From: RGIG8748 sp045539515
Lineage (GTDB): Bacteria; Bacillota; Clostridia; UMGS1810
Reading direction: 5' to 3'
DNA length: 64,000 nucleotides
Assembly (NCBI GenBank): GCA_045539515.1
Contig: JAZQFN010000083.1
Span: forward strand, 25,142 to 89,141
Under the pieces are notes generated by a model that was given only the letters and a program-made list of their open reading frames with translations, was not told where the DNA came from and searched no databases. The first letter of the stretch is position 1. Each line of letters opens with the position of its first letter. A program made the position numbers and the translations under genes. Of the stretch, positions 26,643-37,600 are shown in pieces.

Positions 26643-29600
26643 ATGAGAACATTTTCAAAAGTTCTTGCAGTTGTTCTTTGTGTTGCAATGCTCTTTACCA
26701 CAGCATTTGCATCCGGTCTTAATGTATCCTTTGTGGATTTCCAGGCTAATGGCAACAACATTACCGCAAGAGTAAACTTAAGAAACGATGATTCCGCAAA
26801 TGCTCTTTCCGGTAAAATCATTGTAGCTTCCTACGATAAAAACGGCAACCTTGTTGCTACCGGAGAGTCCGACAAGGTAGATGTTGCCAAAGGCGCAGAA
26901 ACTATAGTTTCCGCTTCCGTTGCTTCCGGTGCTGACTCCTACAAAGCATTTGTATGGAACGATTCTGTTAATGCCAACAGTGTTCACGCTGTAGCAGGTG
27001 CAACAGCAAAGACTGATTTTGTAGCAGATACCGGTGTAGACAACGCTTTTGTTTCCGCAAAGGAAGTAGCTACTACAGGTATGACAGGCTCCAAGCCCGA
27101 GCTTGAGCTCTATTCACCCTTTAAGGGCAGAACAGAAGGCGATGAATCCGAAGCTACCGGCGGCAGAGTAACAGTTTCAAACTTCCCTGCAAACAGTTTA
27201 CAGTACCACGAAGTATACTATGCAGATCCTTCCCTGGTAGGTCTTGATTTCTTTGTATTCAGTGCAGGTACCATTGACTATTTTGCAAATGGTTCACCCC
27301 TTCTTACCTTTGACATTGTAAGAGATTCCGAAATCATGATTCTTACAACCAATGATGCTTTGGAATTTGAAGGCTTTGACCTTGTTAAGGCAGAAGATGC
27401 AGCTGCAAACGGTTCTTCCTTTGCAGAAAGCAGATATATGACAAGAGAGTTTGCAGATGCTTTAAATGCTATCGGTATAAGACCCACCTATGCAATGGCT
27501 AAGGCATACGATGCAGACGAGGAAGGTTATTATGAAGCAGTGCTCAAGACTACATACGATGCGGCTTCTGATAGCGCAAAGGCAACCTTTGACACCAACT
27601 GGACAAAACTCAAGTATTCATATTTTAAAGATAATGAAATAAGTGATAAAATTGAAGGCACTGACTATGAAGTATTGCACAAGGTAAATGTAAAACTAGA
27701 TGCAAATGGTGAGAAGAAAAAAGCATCTAATAGCAAAGCGTACACTAATCCCGGCAACTACACTGCTATGTACACAAAGACCGTTACCTTAGACGGTGCA
27801 GAATCTGCAGAAGTTGTAATCCCTGCAAGTGAAGAGGACTACGTTAAGAATCCGGACGGTTCTTTTAAGGTAAATGAAAAAGGCGAAAAAACACCTCTAA
27901 AGTCCAGAAACCTTATCGTTCTTGTTAAGCCCGTAGCAGATATGGATACATCCGATGCTTTTGTGCCCCTTACAAGTGCAGGTAACATAAATGCTGCTCC
28001 CGCTCTTAAGGGTGTGGAAATTGACGGTGCATATGTAGGCATAGACAAGTTTACAGACAATGAATATACATATTTATTAAACCCCTTAAGCGATTGCGTT
28101 CTTCCTGTAATTAAGGGCGTTACCACAGATAATGCACTCTATGCAACTACAGACTATGACATTGCTTCCGATGCCAAGACAGCTGTAGCTACAGTTACTG
28201 TAAAGAATCTCTATAAGGGCACTTCTACAGTGTATACCATAAATATTGCTATTGGCAACGCTCCCGCAGATGCATATGATATCGTTAACTTAAATGGCAC
28301 CACAATTGTGGATAATACCAATGTATTGGCAAGAAAGACTGTTACCGAAGGTATTGATGGTAGCGATTGTCCCATAGATACTCCTGTAGCTGTGGTTAGA
28401 GATATGACATATGCACAGTATATTGCATATATCAATGAATACTATGGCTATAAAGAAGGCGATGCAGAATATATTACAGGTACCGGCGTTGTAAGAGATA
28501 CTGATGTAGTTAAAACCGCTGATTACTTTAATTTCGCTAAGGACTTTGAAGTTGGCGGCAGGGTAGGTGTGGAAACGTCGGGTAATAGAACAATAGTTGC
28601 CATAAATCCTGAGTTTGCATTCTACAGAAACCTTTATCGTTTCTATGGTCATATTTCTTATCAACAGTTGGGTGGTCATGGATTCTACGGAGGTCTCTGG
28701 TACGGTGAGGACAGTGTATATGGTGACGTCTACAATGCAAATGCCGGCACAGATAAGCTTCCTCCTGTTCCTTGGTTTACTGCAGTTATGAAAGAAACAG
28801 GCACTGTATATGTTAACTCATATACAGCACTTCCTCACCTTGCAGAAAGAGGATATGAGCTGTATTCCACAGGCATAGCTCCCTACACAAGTTCGGCGCT
28901 TACGACACCTACATATGTATACCGCAAGGTATTCAAGAAAGGTGAAACTGTAGAAATATTTAATGATAACAGTCGCTCCGTCGGTCATCCCTCATCCTGG
29001 TTCTTTACTACAGCTGTTCCCGATACCTACAGCTATGAATATGGTAAGAAGTCCAGCGCTGCAGCAGCTACAAGCTACAACAGCACACTTACAAATGGTG
29101 TGCTTTACAAAGACCTCTTTGCAGATATTGCATCCTCCAGAGATACCTCCGGCGGTCAGTGGACTTCCGACTTCCAGCCTTTAGGTTCAGGTCAGAGAAT
29201 TAAGTCCGTTGAGGATCCTTCTCTTCTTGGTTGTGACTATTTTGGCTTCTCAATCGGTAATAGAACCAAGATGGGCTTCTTCCCCGGCACTAATATCCTT
29301 GAGTTTAAGGTAGACAAGGACTGTGATGTTCTTATTCTTACAAAGTCCCAAGACAGTGGTGCTAATTTCGGCGACTTTACCAAGAATACTTCTGCTCCCA
29401 GCCTTACAGCTATGTTCCCTCAGTCTAACTATTTTGAAGCAATAAAGGCTCTTGGTATTCCCACAACAGACATTTCCATGGATATGGTAGCAGATTTCTA
29501 TCCCTCCAGCGGTCTTACCTTCAAGCAGCTTTATGACAAGTGGCTCAGTGCAGAGTTCCCCGGTGCTACCGAGGAAGAACTCCTTAATGCAGTCAATGTA

Positions 29601-30500
29601 GCTATAAGAAAGCAGGCAACCCTTAAATCTCTTCTCGATGCAATAAGTACCGATACACAGTTCTTTGCATCTGTTGACTCTAAAGCAGCAGCTATAGGCG
29701 GAGGTCATGTTATCCATCCCTATACAGTAACTCACACCAAGGAGTTTAAGGCAGGAGATACCGTAGCAATACCCGACCCAACAGACGGTATACGTTATGA
29801 CAACAAGGGAAACGTCGCAAGCTTTGACAGACCTATAATGGTAGTTGTTAAGCCTAAGCTTGCTACAACCATTACAGACCATGTAACAGACTTCAGGATT
29901 GTGGCAGAAGACGGAGCAGGCACCTTTATTCTTGGACCCGGTACAGGAGATGCAAAAAGCGGTTCCGGAGAAATAGGTTATCAGTCCAGATTATCTCATG
30001 ACTATGTAACGACAACGGTTGAAAAATATCCACATGGTGCATATACACAGTTGTCCTCAAGCCCATATGCTGCTAACTATCAGAGAGTTTTTGGTATAAC
30101 GGATGAGGTTATTGGACTTGAAAATTGTTATTATCTTAGAATGTTAAATGTAGCTCTGCCGGAATCGTGGGCAGGTGGAAATGGTGCAGATGACCTTCCC
30201 TGGATGACATTTAAGGTTAATCAGGATTGTGATATTATTATAATTCCATCCGGAGAAACACCAAATTTTGTAAAAGATAATAATCAATGGGTTAATTGCA
30301 AACTTACGGAAAAGCCATTTACTCTTAGCAGACATCAGGTAGATGGTACATATAAAGATTGTTCTGCTAATGCAAAGACTGATATGTATATTAAGTCATT
30401 TGAAGCTGGTCAAACAGTAACACTTTATAATACAAATACAGGAAAAGCGGGTTCACATAATGATTACCCTCCTTACTTTGCATTTGTAAGAGTAAAATAA
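26643..30500 (+). CDS. Giant secreted modular protein (1285 aa), extracellular, module family not recognised
   Basis: The ATG at 26643 is chosen over an upstream one at 26601 because AAAGGA precedes it and it starts a signal peptide (MRTFSKVLAVVLCVAMLFTT). Domain order: beta domain with FVDFQANG (about 22-112), type A module (about 115-434, HEVYYADPSLVG and closing RNLIVLVKP), cadherin-like domain (about 448-538), type B (about 545-800: CPIDTP, MTYAQYIAYINEYYG, LPPVPWFTAV), type C (about 806-1072: LGSGQRI, DYFGFSIGNR) and type D (about 1076-1285: FILGPGTG, ending PPYFAFVRVK). B, C and D are shared with the 2198-residue protein, where the order is different. No enzyme motif or wall anchor is seen. 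Probably a carbohydrate-binding partner of the lyases (inference). Confidence 0.85.
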   Translation: MRTFSKVLAVVLCVAMLFTTAFASGLNVSFVDFQANGNNITARVNLRNDDSANALSGKIIVASYDKNGNLVATGESDKVDVAKGAETIVSASVASGADSYKAFVWNDSVNANSVHAVAGATAKTDFVADTGVDNAFVSAKEVATTGMTGSKPELELYSPFKGRTEGDESEATGGRVTVSNFPANSLQYHEVYYADPSLVGLDFFVFSAGTIDYFANGSPLLTFDIVRDSEIMILTTNDALEFEGFDLVKAEDAAANGSSFAESRYMTREFADALNAIGIRPTYAMAKAYDADEEGYYEAVLKTTYDAASDSAKATFDTNWTKLKYSYFKDNEISDKIEGTDYEVLHKVNVKLDANGEKKKASNSKAYTNPGNYTAMYTKTVTLDGAESAEVVIPASEEDYVKNPDGSFKVNEKGEKTPLKSRNLIVLVKPVADMDTSDAFVPLTSAGNINAAPALKGVEIDGAYVGIDKFTDNEYTYLLNPLSDCVLPVIKGVTTDNALYATTDYDIASDAKTAVATVTVKNLYKGTSTVYTINIAIGNAPADAYDIVNLNGTTIVDNTNVLARKTVTEGIDGSDCPIDTPVAVVRDMTYAQYIAYINEYYGYKEGDAEYITGTGVVRDTDVVKTADYFNFAKDFEVGGRVGVETSGNRTIVAINPEFAFYRNLYRFYGHISYQQLGGHGFYGGLWYGEDSVYGDVYNANAGTDKLPPVPWFTAVMKETGTVYVNSYTALPHLAERGYELYSTGIAPYTSSALTTPTYVYRKVFKKGETVEIFNDNSRSVGHPSSWFFTTAVPDTYSYEYGKKSSAAAATSYNSTLTNGVLYKDLFADIASSRDTSGGQWTSDFQPLGSGQRIKSVEDPSLLGCDYFGFSIGNRTKMGFFPGTNILEFKVDKDCDVLILTKSQDSGANFGDFTKNTSAPSLTAMFPQSNYFEAIKALGIPTTDISMDMVADFYPSSGLTFKQLYDKWLSAEFPGATEEELLNAVNVAIRKQATLKSLLDAISTDTQFFASVDSKAAAIGGGHVIHPYTVTHTKEFKAGDTVAIPDPTDGIRYDNKGNVASFDRPIMVVVKPKLATTITDHVTDFRIVAEDGAGTFILGPGTGDAKSGSGEIGYQSRLSHDYVTTTVEKYPHGAYTQLSSSPYAANYQRVFGITDEVIGLENCYYLRMLNVALPESWAGGNGADDLPWMTFKVNQDCDIIIIPSGETPNFVKDNNQWVNCKLTEKPFTLSRHQVDGTYKDCSANAKTDMYIKSFEAGQTVTLYNTNTGKAGSHNDYPPYFAFVRVK

Positions 30501-30520
30501 TTAATTTTTAGTTTAAACAG

Positions 30521-30560
30521 TTTACTTTGGCGGGCTTTTGCCCGCCAAAGTAAATATTTT
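30521..30560 (+). terminator. Strong intrinsic terminator
   Basis: Fifteen-base perfect arms (30521-30535, TTTACTTTGGCGGGC, and 30540-30554) with a 4-base loop TTTT; A/T-rich flank TATTTTT follows. It ends the 1285-residue protein gene. Confidence 0.85.
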
Positions 30561-30650
30561 TAAAGGTTAATTTCCAAGTATTATGCAAGCAGATTTTATG
30601 GAAAATATGTTTGCATTGTGCTTTGAAAAGAGAGAGCTTTCTATAAAGTA

Positions 30651-30861
30651 TGTCATCCTGAGGAGCAAAGCGACGAAGGATCTCCCAAACAAATGAGGAA
30701 CTAACCACAAGGAAGATTCCTCGTGTTCACTCGGAATGACAATAGTGTAGTGAGAAACTCATTATCAATATGTCATACTGAGAAGCAAAGCGACGAAGGA
30801 TCTACCAAACAAATGAGGAACTAACCACAAGGAAGATTCCTCGTGTTCACTCGGAATGACA
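30651..30861. repeat. Two tandem TGTCAT-type repeat units
   Basis: Units at 30651-30741 and 30771-30861 are nearly identical: TGTCAT.CTGAG, CAAAGCGACGAAGGATCT, then AAATGAGGAACTAACC and AAGGAAGATTCC, ending CGGAATGACA. The period is 120 bases. Same family as 16076-16164. Confidence 0.8.
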
Positions 30862-30986
30862 CTGACGTAGTGAGGAATAACACTAATAGAGTGAACAATG
30901 ACAATGGTGCAATTATGCACACCCTGTTGCTATGGCAAAATAAAAAGCCTTCGCAAATGCAAAGGCTTAGTCATTGGAGTATGATA

Positions 30987-31259
30987 TTAAAATAAATCAC
31001 TGTGACTTCCCGTTCGTGCTAATACAAGCACCAGGTTGTTGTCTTCAATAGCGTATATCAAGAGCCAATCCGGTAAAATATGTCATTCACGAAAACCATT
31101 CCAATTACCGCGAAGTGTATGGTCATTGTATTTGTTTGGAAGCTCTTGCCCGGAAGCTAAAATTCGGATCACATCATCCAGTAAATTAATATTAAGATTA
31201 CGCTTTATTGCATTTTTGTAATCCTTTTTGAATTTGGAGGTCCATATGATGTCTCTCAT
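30987..31259 (-). pseudogene. YafQ/RelE-type toxin with in-frame TGA
   Basis: The minus-strand frame reads as a full 90-residue YafQ/RelE-superfamily toxin (start MRDIIWTSKFKKDYKNAIKR, end LVLVLARTGSHSDLF). It is interrupted by TGA at codon 59 (31083-31085) in the segment GNWNGFRE*HILPDW. Relatives normally have Cys at that site (RECHI). Both sides are well conserved, so the change is recent or the product is recoded. The start ATG overlaps the antitoxin stop (ATGA), as usual for these operons. The family cleaves mRNA at the ribosome. A truncated 58-residue product would lack the C-terminal catalytic part. A simple nonsense mutation is the likeliest explanation. Confidence 0.8.
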
Positions 31260-31531
31260 GCTTTCAGCTCCTTGAGTGCATCATCGACATCACTGTATTT
31301 TTTGATATCCGGGTTACTGATAAGTTGTTTGGCTTCCAAGAGGGCTGCAACTGTTTCAGCATTAGGAGTATTTACAGTAATATCAAATGGAATACAACCT
31401 TCCCTTACAGATTGACGCAAGAAAATATTGAAAGCGGTAGTCATATTCATGCCTAACTCTGAAAAAAGCAAATCTGCCTGAGACTTAAGGTCGCTGTCAA
31501 TTCTAAAACTAACACTTGTCGTTGTGGACAT
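31256..31531 (-). CDS. DinJ/RelB-family antitoxin
   Basis: A 91-residue protein whose N-terminus (MSTTTSVSFRIDSDLKSQAD) is the ribbon-helix-helix DNA-binding part of RelB/DinJ antitoxins, with the family motif LGMNMTTAFNIFLRQSVREG. The C-terminal part would wrap the toxin. The ATG at 31531 has AGGAG about 8 bases upstream. These proteins neutralise a YafQ/RelE toxin and repress their own promoter. It is the first gene of a two-gene operon whose toxin carries a stop codon, so it is now perhaps an orphan antitoxin. Confidence 0.9.
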   Translation of the reverse strand: MSTTTSVSFRIDSDLKSQADLLFSELGMNMTTAFNIFLRQSVREGCIPFDITVNTPNAETVAALLEAKQLISNPDIKKYSDVDDALKELKA

Positions 31532-31682
31532 AAAACCACTCCTTTCTATAAATATATTGTAGCACATTAAAATGCTGTTGTCAAGCTGTTGTAGTGCTAA
31601 TGGCATTATAAATTCATGCAATGTATTGATAATATAGTATATGCAAAAACACAAACTCTAATCACTATTCAGGAGGTAATTT

Positions 31683-34600
31683 ATGAAAAAAACACTACTC
31701 ATAGCATTGATTATCCTTTCTATGCTGTCCGGAACCTGCTATGCAGGATTTTACGATGTGGTAAATCTAAACGGAACCACCATAGTAGACGACACCAATG
31801 TCTTAAAGTCAAAGACGTTGACCGAGGGCATAGCCACATACGACTGCCCCATAGACACACCTGTAAACAAGGTGGCAAATATGACCTACGCCGATTATAT
31901 TGATTATGTTAATGAATACTACGGTCATAAGATAGGTGATGAGGGTTATATAGAAGGTTCGGGCGTTGTAGCCGGTACTGAAAAAATCAGCGGAAGCTCC
32001 TTCCTCTACGACAACACCTTTGCCATAGGCGGCAACATGGGTGCAGAAGGTACCCGAAGAAAGATTAACTACATAGCACCTAAGTTTGTTTTCTATAAAA
32101 ATCTCTACAGACTCTATGGAAGCATTGCCTTAAATCAGCTTAACAACGGCAACGGCGGTTGGTTTACCGGTGGTCTGTACTTTGGCACAGACACCAACAA
32201 AGCATCTCTGGCTCAAAGCTACAACACCATGGCAGGTACCGACAAGCTTCCTCCCGTACCATGGTTTACTGCTGTTATGAACAAAAAGGGTACCGTGTAT
32301 GTTAACTCATATAGCGAGCTTCCTCATCTGGTAGGAGAGGGCTACTCACTTTTATCCTCCGGAACGGAAGTATATACAGGTATTGATTCCAACAACAACA
32401 ACGGCAAGGTTTCAGGCCCCACATATGTATACTATAAGGTATTTGAAAAGGGCGAAACTGTGGAAATCTTTAACCCTGCCAATGGAGATATATCGGGACA
32501 TCCCCCTGCGTGGTTCTTCTCCACAGGAATCCCCGATACATATGCTTACGAATACGGCAAAAAGTCAAGCAGCGTAGTAGCTACAAGCTTTAACAGCACC
32601 GTTACCAACGGTATTCTCTACAAAGGCCTTTTTGCCGACGAAGAAGCCTCCTCCGATACAACCGGCGGCAGATGGGTGTCCGATTATAATCCTCTGGGCT
32701 CCGGTCAGAGAATTGCTTCCATTGAGGACAAAACCCTTGAAGGATGTGAGTATTTTACATTCTCCATAAACAACAGAAGCAAGTTCGGTACTCTTGGGGG
32801 TAACTTACTTGAATTTAAGGTAGATAAGCCCTGCGATGTGGTAATCCTCACCGTAGAAGACGACAAGGATGCAGTATTTTCCGGCTATACCAGAACTACG
32901 GGTGTATCCGGTATTACCGGTATGTATCCTGCGTTAAATGTAATGAATACTCTCTCCAAAATGGGCATACCCTATACCGATATATCCATAGATATGGTAA
33001 ACGACCTGTACAAAAGCAGCAACCTTACCTTTAAGCAGGTCTACAACAAGTGGCTTTCGGATTACTTCCCGGGTGCTACCGCAGAAGAACTTCTTTCGGC
33101 TATAAACACAGCCTCTAATGCTTCAAGCATTAAGGCAAATATATTTGAAACCGTAGATTCAGTATCTTCGGTTGCCGGCACAGACAACAAGTTTGTATAC
33201 AATGTTACTCACACCAAAATCTACAAAGCGGGCGACACAGTTACAATTCCCGACCCCACGGGCAAGTCAGGTTTTGAAAGACCTATAGTTGTAGCCATAA
33301 GACCGGGCTATACCTCTGAGGCTCCGGCTCTTCCATCCACATTCACATCTCTTGATGCCAAAATAGGCAACAGATCACACTTCAAGCCTGCTCACCAGTA
33401 CGGCTCCATGCAGAATCCTCCCGATTTTACATGGCCGCTGATAGATAATGCCTATTCCTACGACATAGTGGTTTGTGCCGACCAAGAGCTTAATAATGTG
33501 GTGTATTCCAAAAACGAAATCAAGTATCCATACTACAACTTCCCCTATGCTTTTGAGCCGGGCACCTACTGGTGGGCTGTGCGTTTCCGCACAACCGACG
33601 GCGGTAAACCTTCCAATTGGTCTGTGGCAAGGAGATTTCGCATAGACCCTTCGGCTCACGAATATCTTGTACCCGAGGATTTCGGTTCTGTGGTATCCGC
33701 TGTGCCTGAAAGCCATCCCAGAATATGGTTCAATAGTGACACCATAGATGATTTCAAAGCTCTTAAAAACACTCCCGAAGGGTACACTGTCTATCAAAAG
33801 ATGGTTAGCCTGACGAAGAGCTACATGAAAAAGGACCCCTTGGTGGAAGAACCCGAGTACGGTGCTTCCAACGCAACGGGTAACTCCACAACCATGGGTT
33901 ACGCTGCACAAAATGCGGCACTTTGCTACATTCTTACCGATGACGAAGACGAAAAGAAAAAATACGGTGATTATGCAGTCAAAATTCTTATGGAAATGTC
34001 CGCCTGGGATATGGATAACGGCGGTTCGGCTTTTAACAGCAACGACCAGGCATTCTTTGAATTTACTATGAGAAGCTCCATGGCATACGACTGGATGTAC
34101 AACTATATGACACCTGAGCAGAGAACCACCATTTTGCAAATGCTTGTGGACAGATTCGACTATCTTAACAACATCGTAAGTGGCGGTAAAGGTCACCTTG
34201 GTGCATTAAGAGTAGAGCCCTTTAACTCTCATCTCTGGTCATATATCGGCTACTACGGCATACTCTGTCTTGCCCTCCTTCATGATGTAGACGGTGTTGA
34301 TGATTATTTTACCCAGATGCTTGAGCTTAATTCGGCACACCTTCCGCCCATGTCCATAGAAGACGGCGGTTGGAGCAAGGGTACGGCTTACTGGACCTAT
34401 GCCTTTAGCCGTGACAAGTGGTTTATGGATACCATGAAGTATGCCGGTTATATAGATTACTACGACAAAGCCTGGGCAAGAAATGAACTTAACTGGGTGC
34501 TGTATATGTACCCCGACAATTCCTATGGCTCCTTCGGTGATGAAGCCGGTATGACAAGACCCGGCACGCATCACATAATGGGTCTTTCAAAGCTTGGTAA

Positions 34601-37600
34601 GTTTACAGATAACCCCGTGGCTTACTGGCTCAGAAACCGCATAGGCAATATATCCGCACAGTACGGCTCCGGTGCATTTGATGCTATTATATACGCAGAT
34701 ACCGCAGCAGAAGAAGGAGAGGCCCCCAACGATTACCCCAACGCTCACGTGTTTACAGACCAGGGCATGGTAGCTATGCATTCTTCCATAGTAGGTCCCG
34801 ACAGAACCTCTCTGTATTTCAGAAGCGGTCAGTACGGCTCCTACAACCATATGCACGCCGACCAGAACGCCTTTATGATTGAACATAACGGCAACCGTCT
34901 TGCTACCAAGAGCGGTTTCTACGATAGCTATCATTCCACCCACGACAAAGGCTTTACACGTCAGACCTTCGCCCACAACACTGTTACCTACAATGGCGGT
35001 TACGGTCAGAAGGATGACTCCAAGGATGCCAACGGTAAGATTGAACAGTTCGTTACACATCACAGATTCGATGCAGCCGTAGGTAATGCCGCCAATGCTT
35101 ATGTGGGTAATGTAGACAAATTCGACAGAAGCATCATCTATTTAAGACCCGACTCATACATTGTGGTAGATGAGCTGGCAAACGATACTGCCCAGACCTA
35201 TGAGTGGCGGCTTAATTCTCCCAGCGATACTATGACAGTGGAGGGCAAAACAGCCCACGTGGCAAACGGAGATTCCAATCTTAATGTGGAAATGATGTAT
35301 CCCAATGACATTGCCGACGGCGTGTTTGAAAATAACTACATAAATCCCTCCGACGGAGTGGAATATTACCCCGACACTAACAGCTACAAGGTAACAGAGG
35401 AAACTGCGGCAGCAGGCTTCGACAGAGTTCACTTCCAGACTCCTTCCGCACTCAGTACCACCATTGTGGCAGCTATGAATGTAAACGAAGGCACAAAGAG
35501 GGAGTTTACCAAAACAGAAGGAACCAATTACATAAAGCTTACCTTAGAGGGTGACGACACAGTGGTGTATGTTTGCACCTCGCAGGATGCGGAAGTTACC
35601 ACAGATAACGGCTACACCTTTAAGGGTACTGCTCTTGTGGCAGGCTCCACCACCATAATGCTTGTTAACGGTACATCACTTTCCTACGGCGGAAGTGATA
35701 TTATAGAGGAAACAACAGAGCCAATTACTTTTGTAATTGGTGAAGGTCAGATGTCACTCGGATGTGATGATGTTGTTGTTGTTAAGATAAACAAATCCAA
35801 TAGCGGCATAACAAAGTACCTCCCCGAAACACTTAAAGTTTCTGAAAGCTCCTTTGACACATCCACTATTACTGACACCAACTTAAGAGCTATAGAAGCC
35901 TATAACGGTGAGCCCCACGGTTCTATGGGTATAATGCTTGACTACACAGATTCTGCCTTTACCCTTTATGCCGACAAGGGTCAGTATATGCTCCTTACCG
36001 AGGATAACTCCGTTGTAAATGCCCAGCAGCTTACTCCCGAAAACATTTTAGTGGAAGACCTTGGTGGCAATATGGCATCAATATCCTGGACCAATCCCAT
36101 AGACGGTACACTTACTGATGCCGAGATTAACGGTGAGCTTTATAAAAACATTACTTCACCTTTTGAATATAACTATGGTGATGTCGAAAGAGTAAGTGTA
36201 AAGCTTCGCGGCAGAATGTACAACCTTACAAGTTCATGGGCAGACGAAGAAATTATGTACCCGGGCCACAAGCTTGACATTTCTTTTGTTAAGTATACAG
36301 ACAACGGCGACGGTACCGTAGGTGCACAGCTTAAGGTAGCCAATAATTCATCTTCCGGTGTGTTAAGATGCAAGGCTATAGTTGCTTCCTACAATGAAGC
36401 CGGCGAGGTTGTAAATACCGAGCATACCAATATATATTCCATATCAAAAAATACAGAAAAGTTATTTGAGCTTACAATAGATGCTACAGATGCCGCAAGC
36501 TACAAGGCATTTGTATGGAACAGCACCGGCAATATTCATATGGTGAAGGGTGCAACAGCCGAAGGGGATTTTGCAGCCGACAGCGGAGCAGAAGGCACAT
36601 ACGTGTCATCTGCCAGGGTTGCAACAGCTTTCTGTAAAATTACCAACGGCTACCTCTATACCAACCTCCACGGCAGACCCGGAGATGACTATTCCGAGAT
36701 AAACGGCGGAAGAATCGCCGCAAACTATCCTGCAAATGCAAAGCAGTATCATGAGATATCCTATGTTGACGAAAGTCTTGAGGGGTATGATTACTTTACA
36801 TTTAATGCAGGTAATCACGTATTATCCGACTACGATTCCATTTTGAGTTTTGACATTGCCGAGGATTCTGAGGTGATAATACTGTCTACTAAAGACCTGG
36901 AATTTGAAGGCTTTGATGCAGAGCAGAACTCCGGTGGATGGCTAATATCCAGATATATGAATAAAAACTTAACCGATGCATTAAGAATAATAGGCATTAC
37001 ACCTACCTACGGCATAGCTGCAGAATTTGACGAAGACCGCACTGACGGTGATGTTTCAAGCTTTGTCCAAAAGTATATTACCCCCGCATACGCTTTGGCA
37101 TCCGAAGAAACAAGAAAAGCTTTTGATGCCAAATGGGAGGTTGTTATAACTCCCAATTCCGAAGACGATATTCCTACGGCAATTTCACAGAGTACCTACA
37201 ACAGAAAGTATTCCAGAGTTTATGCTCTTGAGGACGGTGCAGACAGCTTCAGAGTTACCATACCCAGGGAAACAATCGGCAATGACCCCAGAAACATTGT
37301 TGTAGTGGTTAAGCCCTACAACAGAAGTGCAAATTCCAGGGATACATCAATTTGTGTTCCTCTTGCTAAGGCGGCTTCCTCCAATGCACAGCCTTCTCTT
37401 AAAGCTGTGGAAATAGACGGCGAGGAAATAGCCATATCTGATTTTACAGATAATGCATACGCTTATGAGCTTACCGGTGAAGAAGCAATCCTCCCTGTAG
37501 TAAAGGGAATAACTTCCGACAACGGACTTTATGCTTCCACCGATTACGACATAGCAAAAGACGGACTCACAGCTACAGCAACAATTACCGTAAAGAATCT

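Larger units (their letters stand above)
30501..30986. other. Intergenic region with terminator and tandem repeat units
   Basis: 486 bases. It holds the terminator at 30521, two nearly identical repeat units (30651-30741 and 30771-30861), and a hairpin AAAGCCTTCGCAAATGCAAAGGCTT-like terminator near 30950 that could end the minus-strand toxin-antitoxin operon. No gene is evident. Confidence 0.55.

Noticed and set aside
30651..30861. CRISPR array
   Set aside because: There are only two units of about 90 bases with internal palindromes and no short unique spacers or cas genes.
31083..31085. Selenocysteine codon or alternative genetic code
   Set aside because: TGA ends many intact genes here and no clear SECIS hairpin was found by eye; a nonsense mutation is simpler. 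Kept as an open check in the findings.
33375..34196. 273-codon minus-strand frame inside the giant lyase gene
   Set aside because: It is antisense to a conserved lyase domain, with no ribosome binding site.
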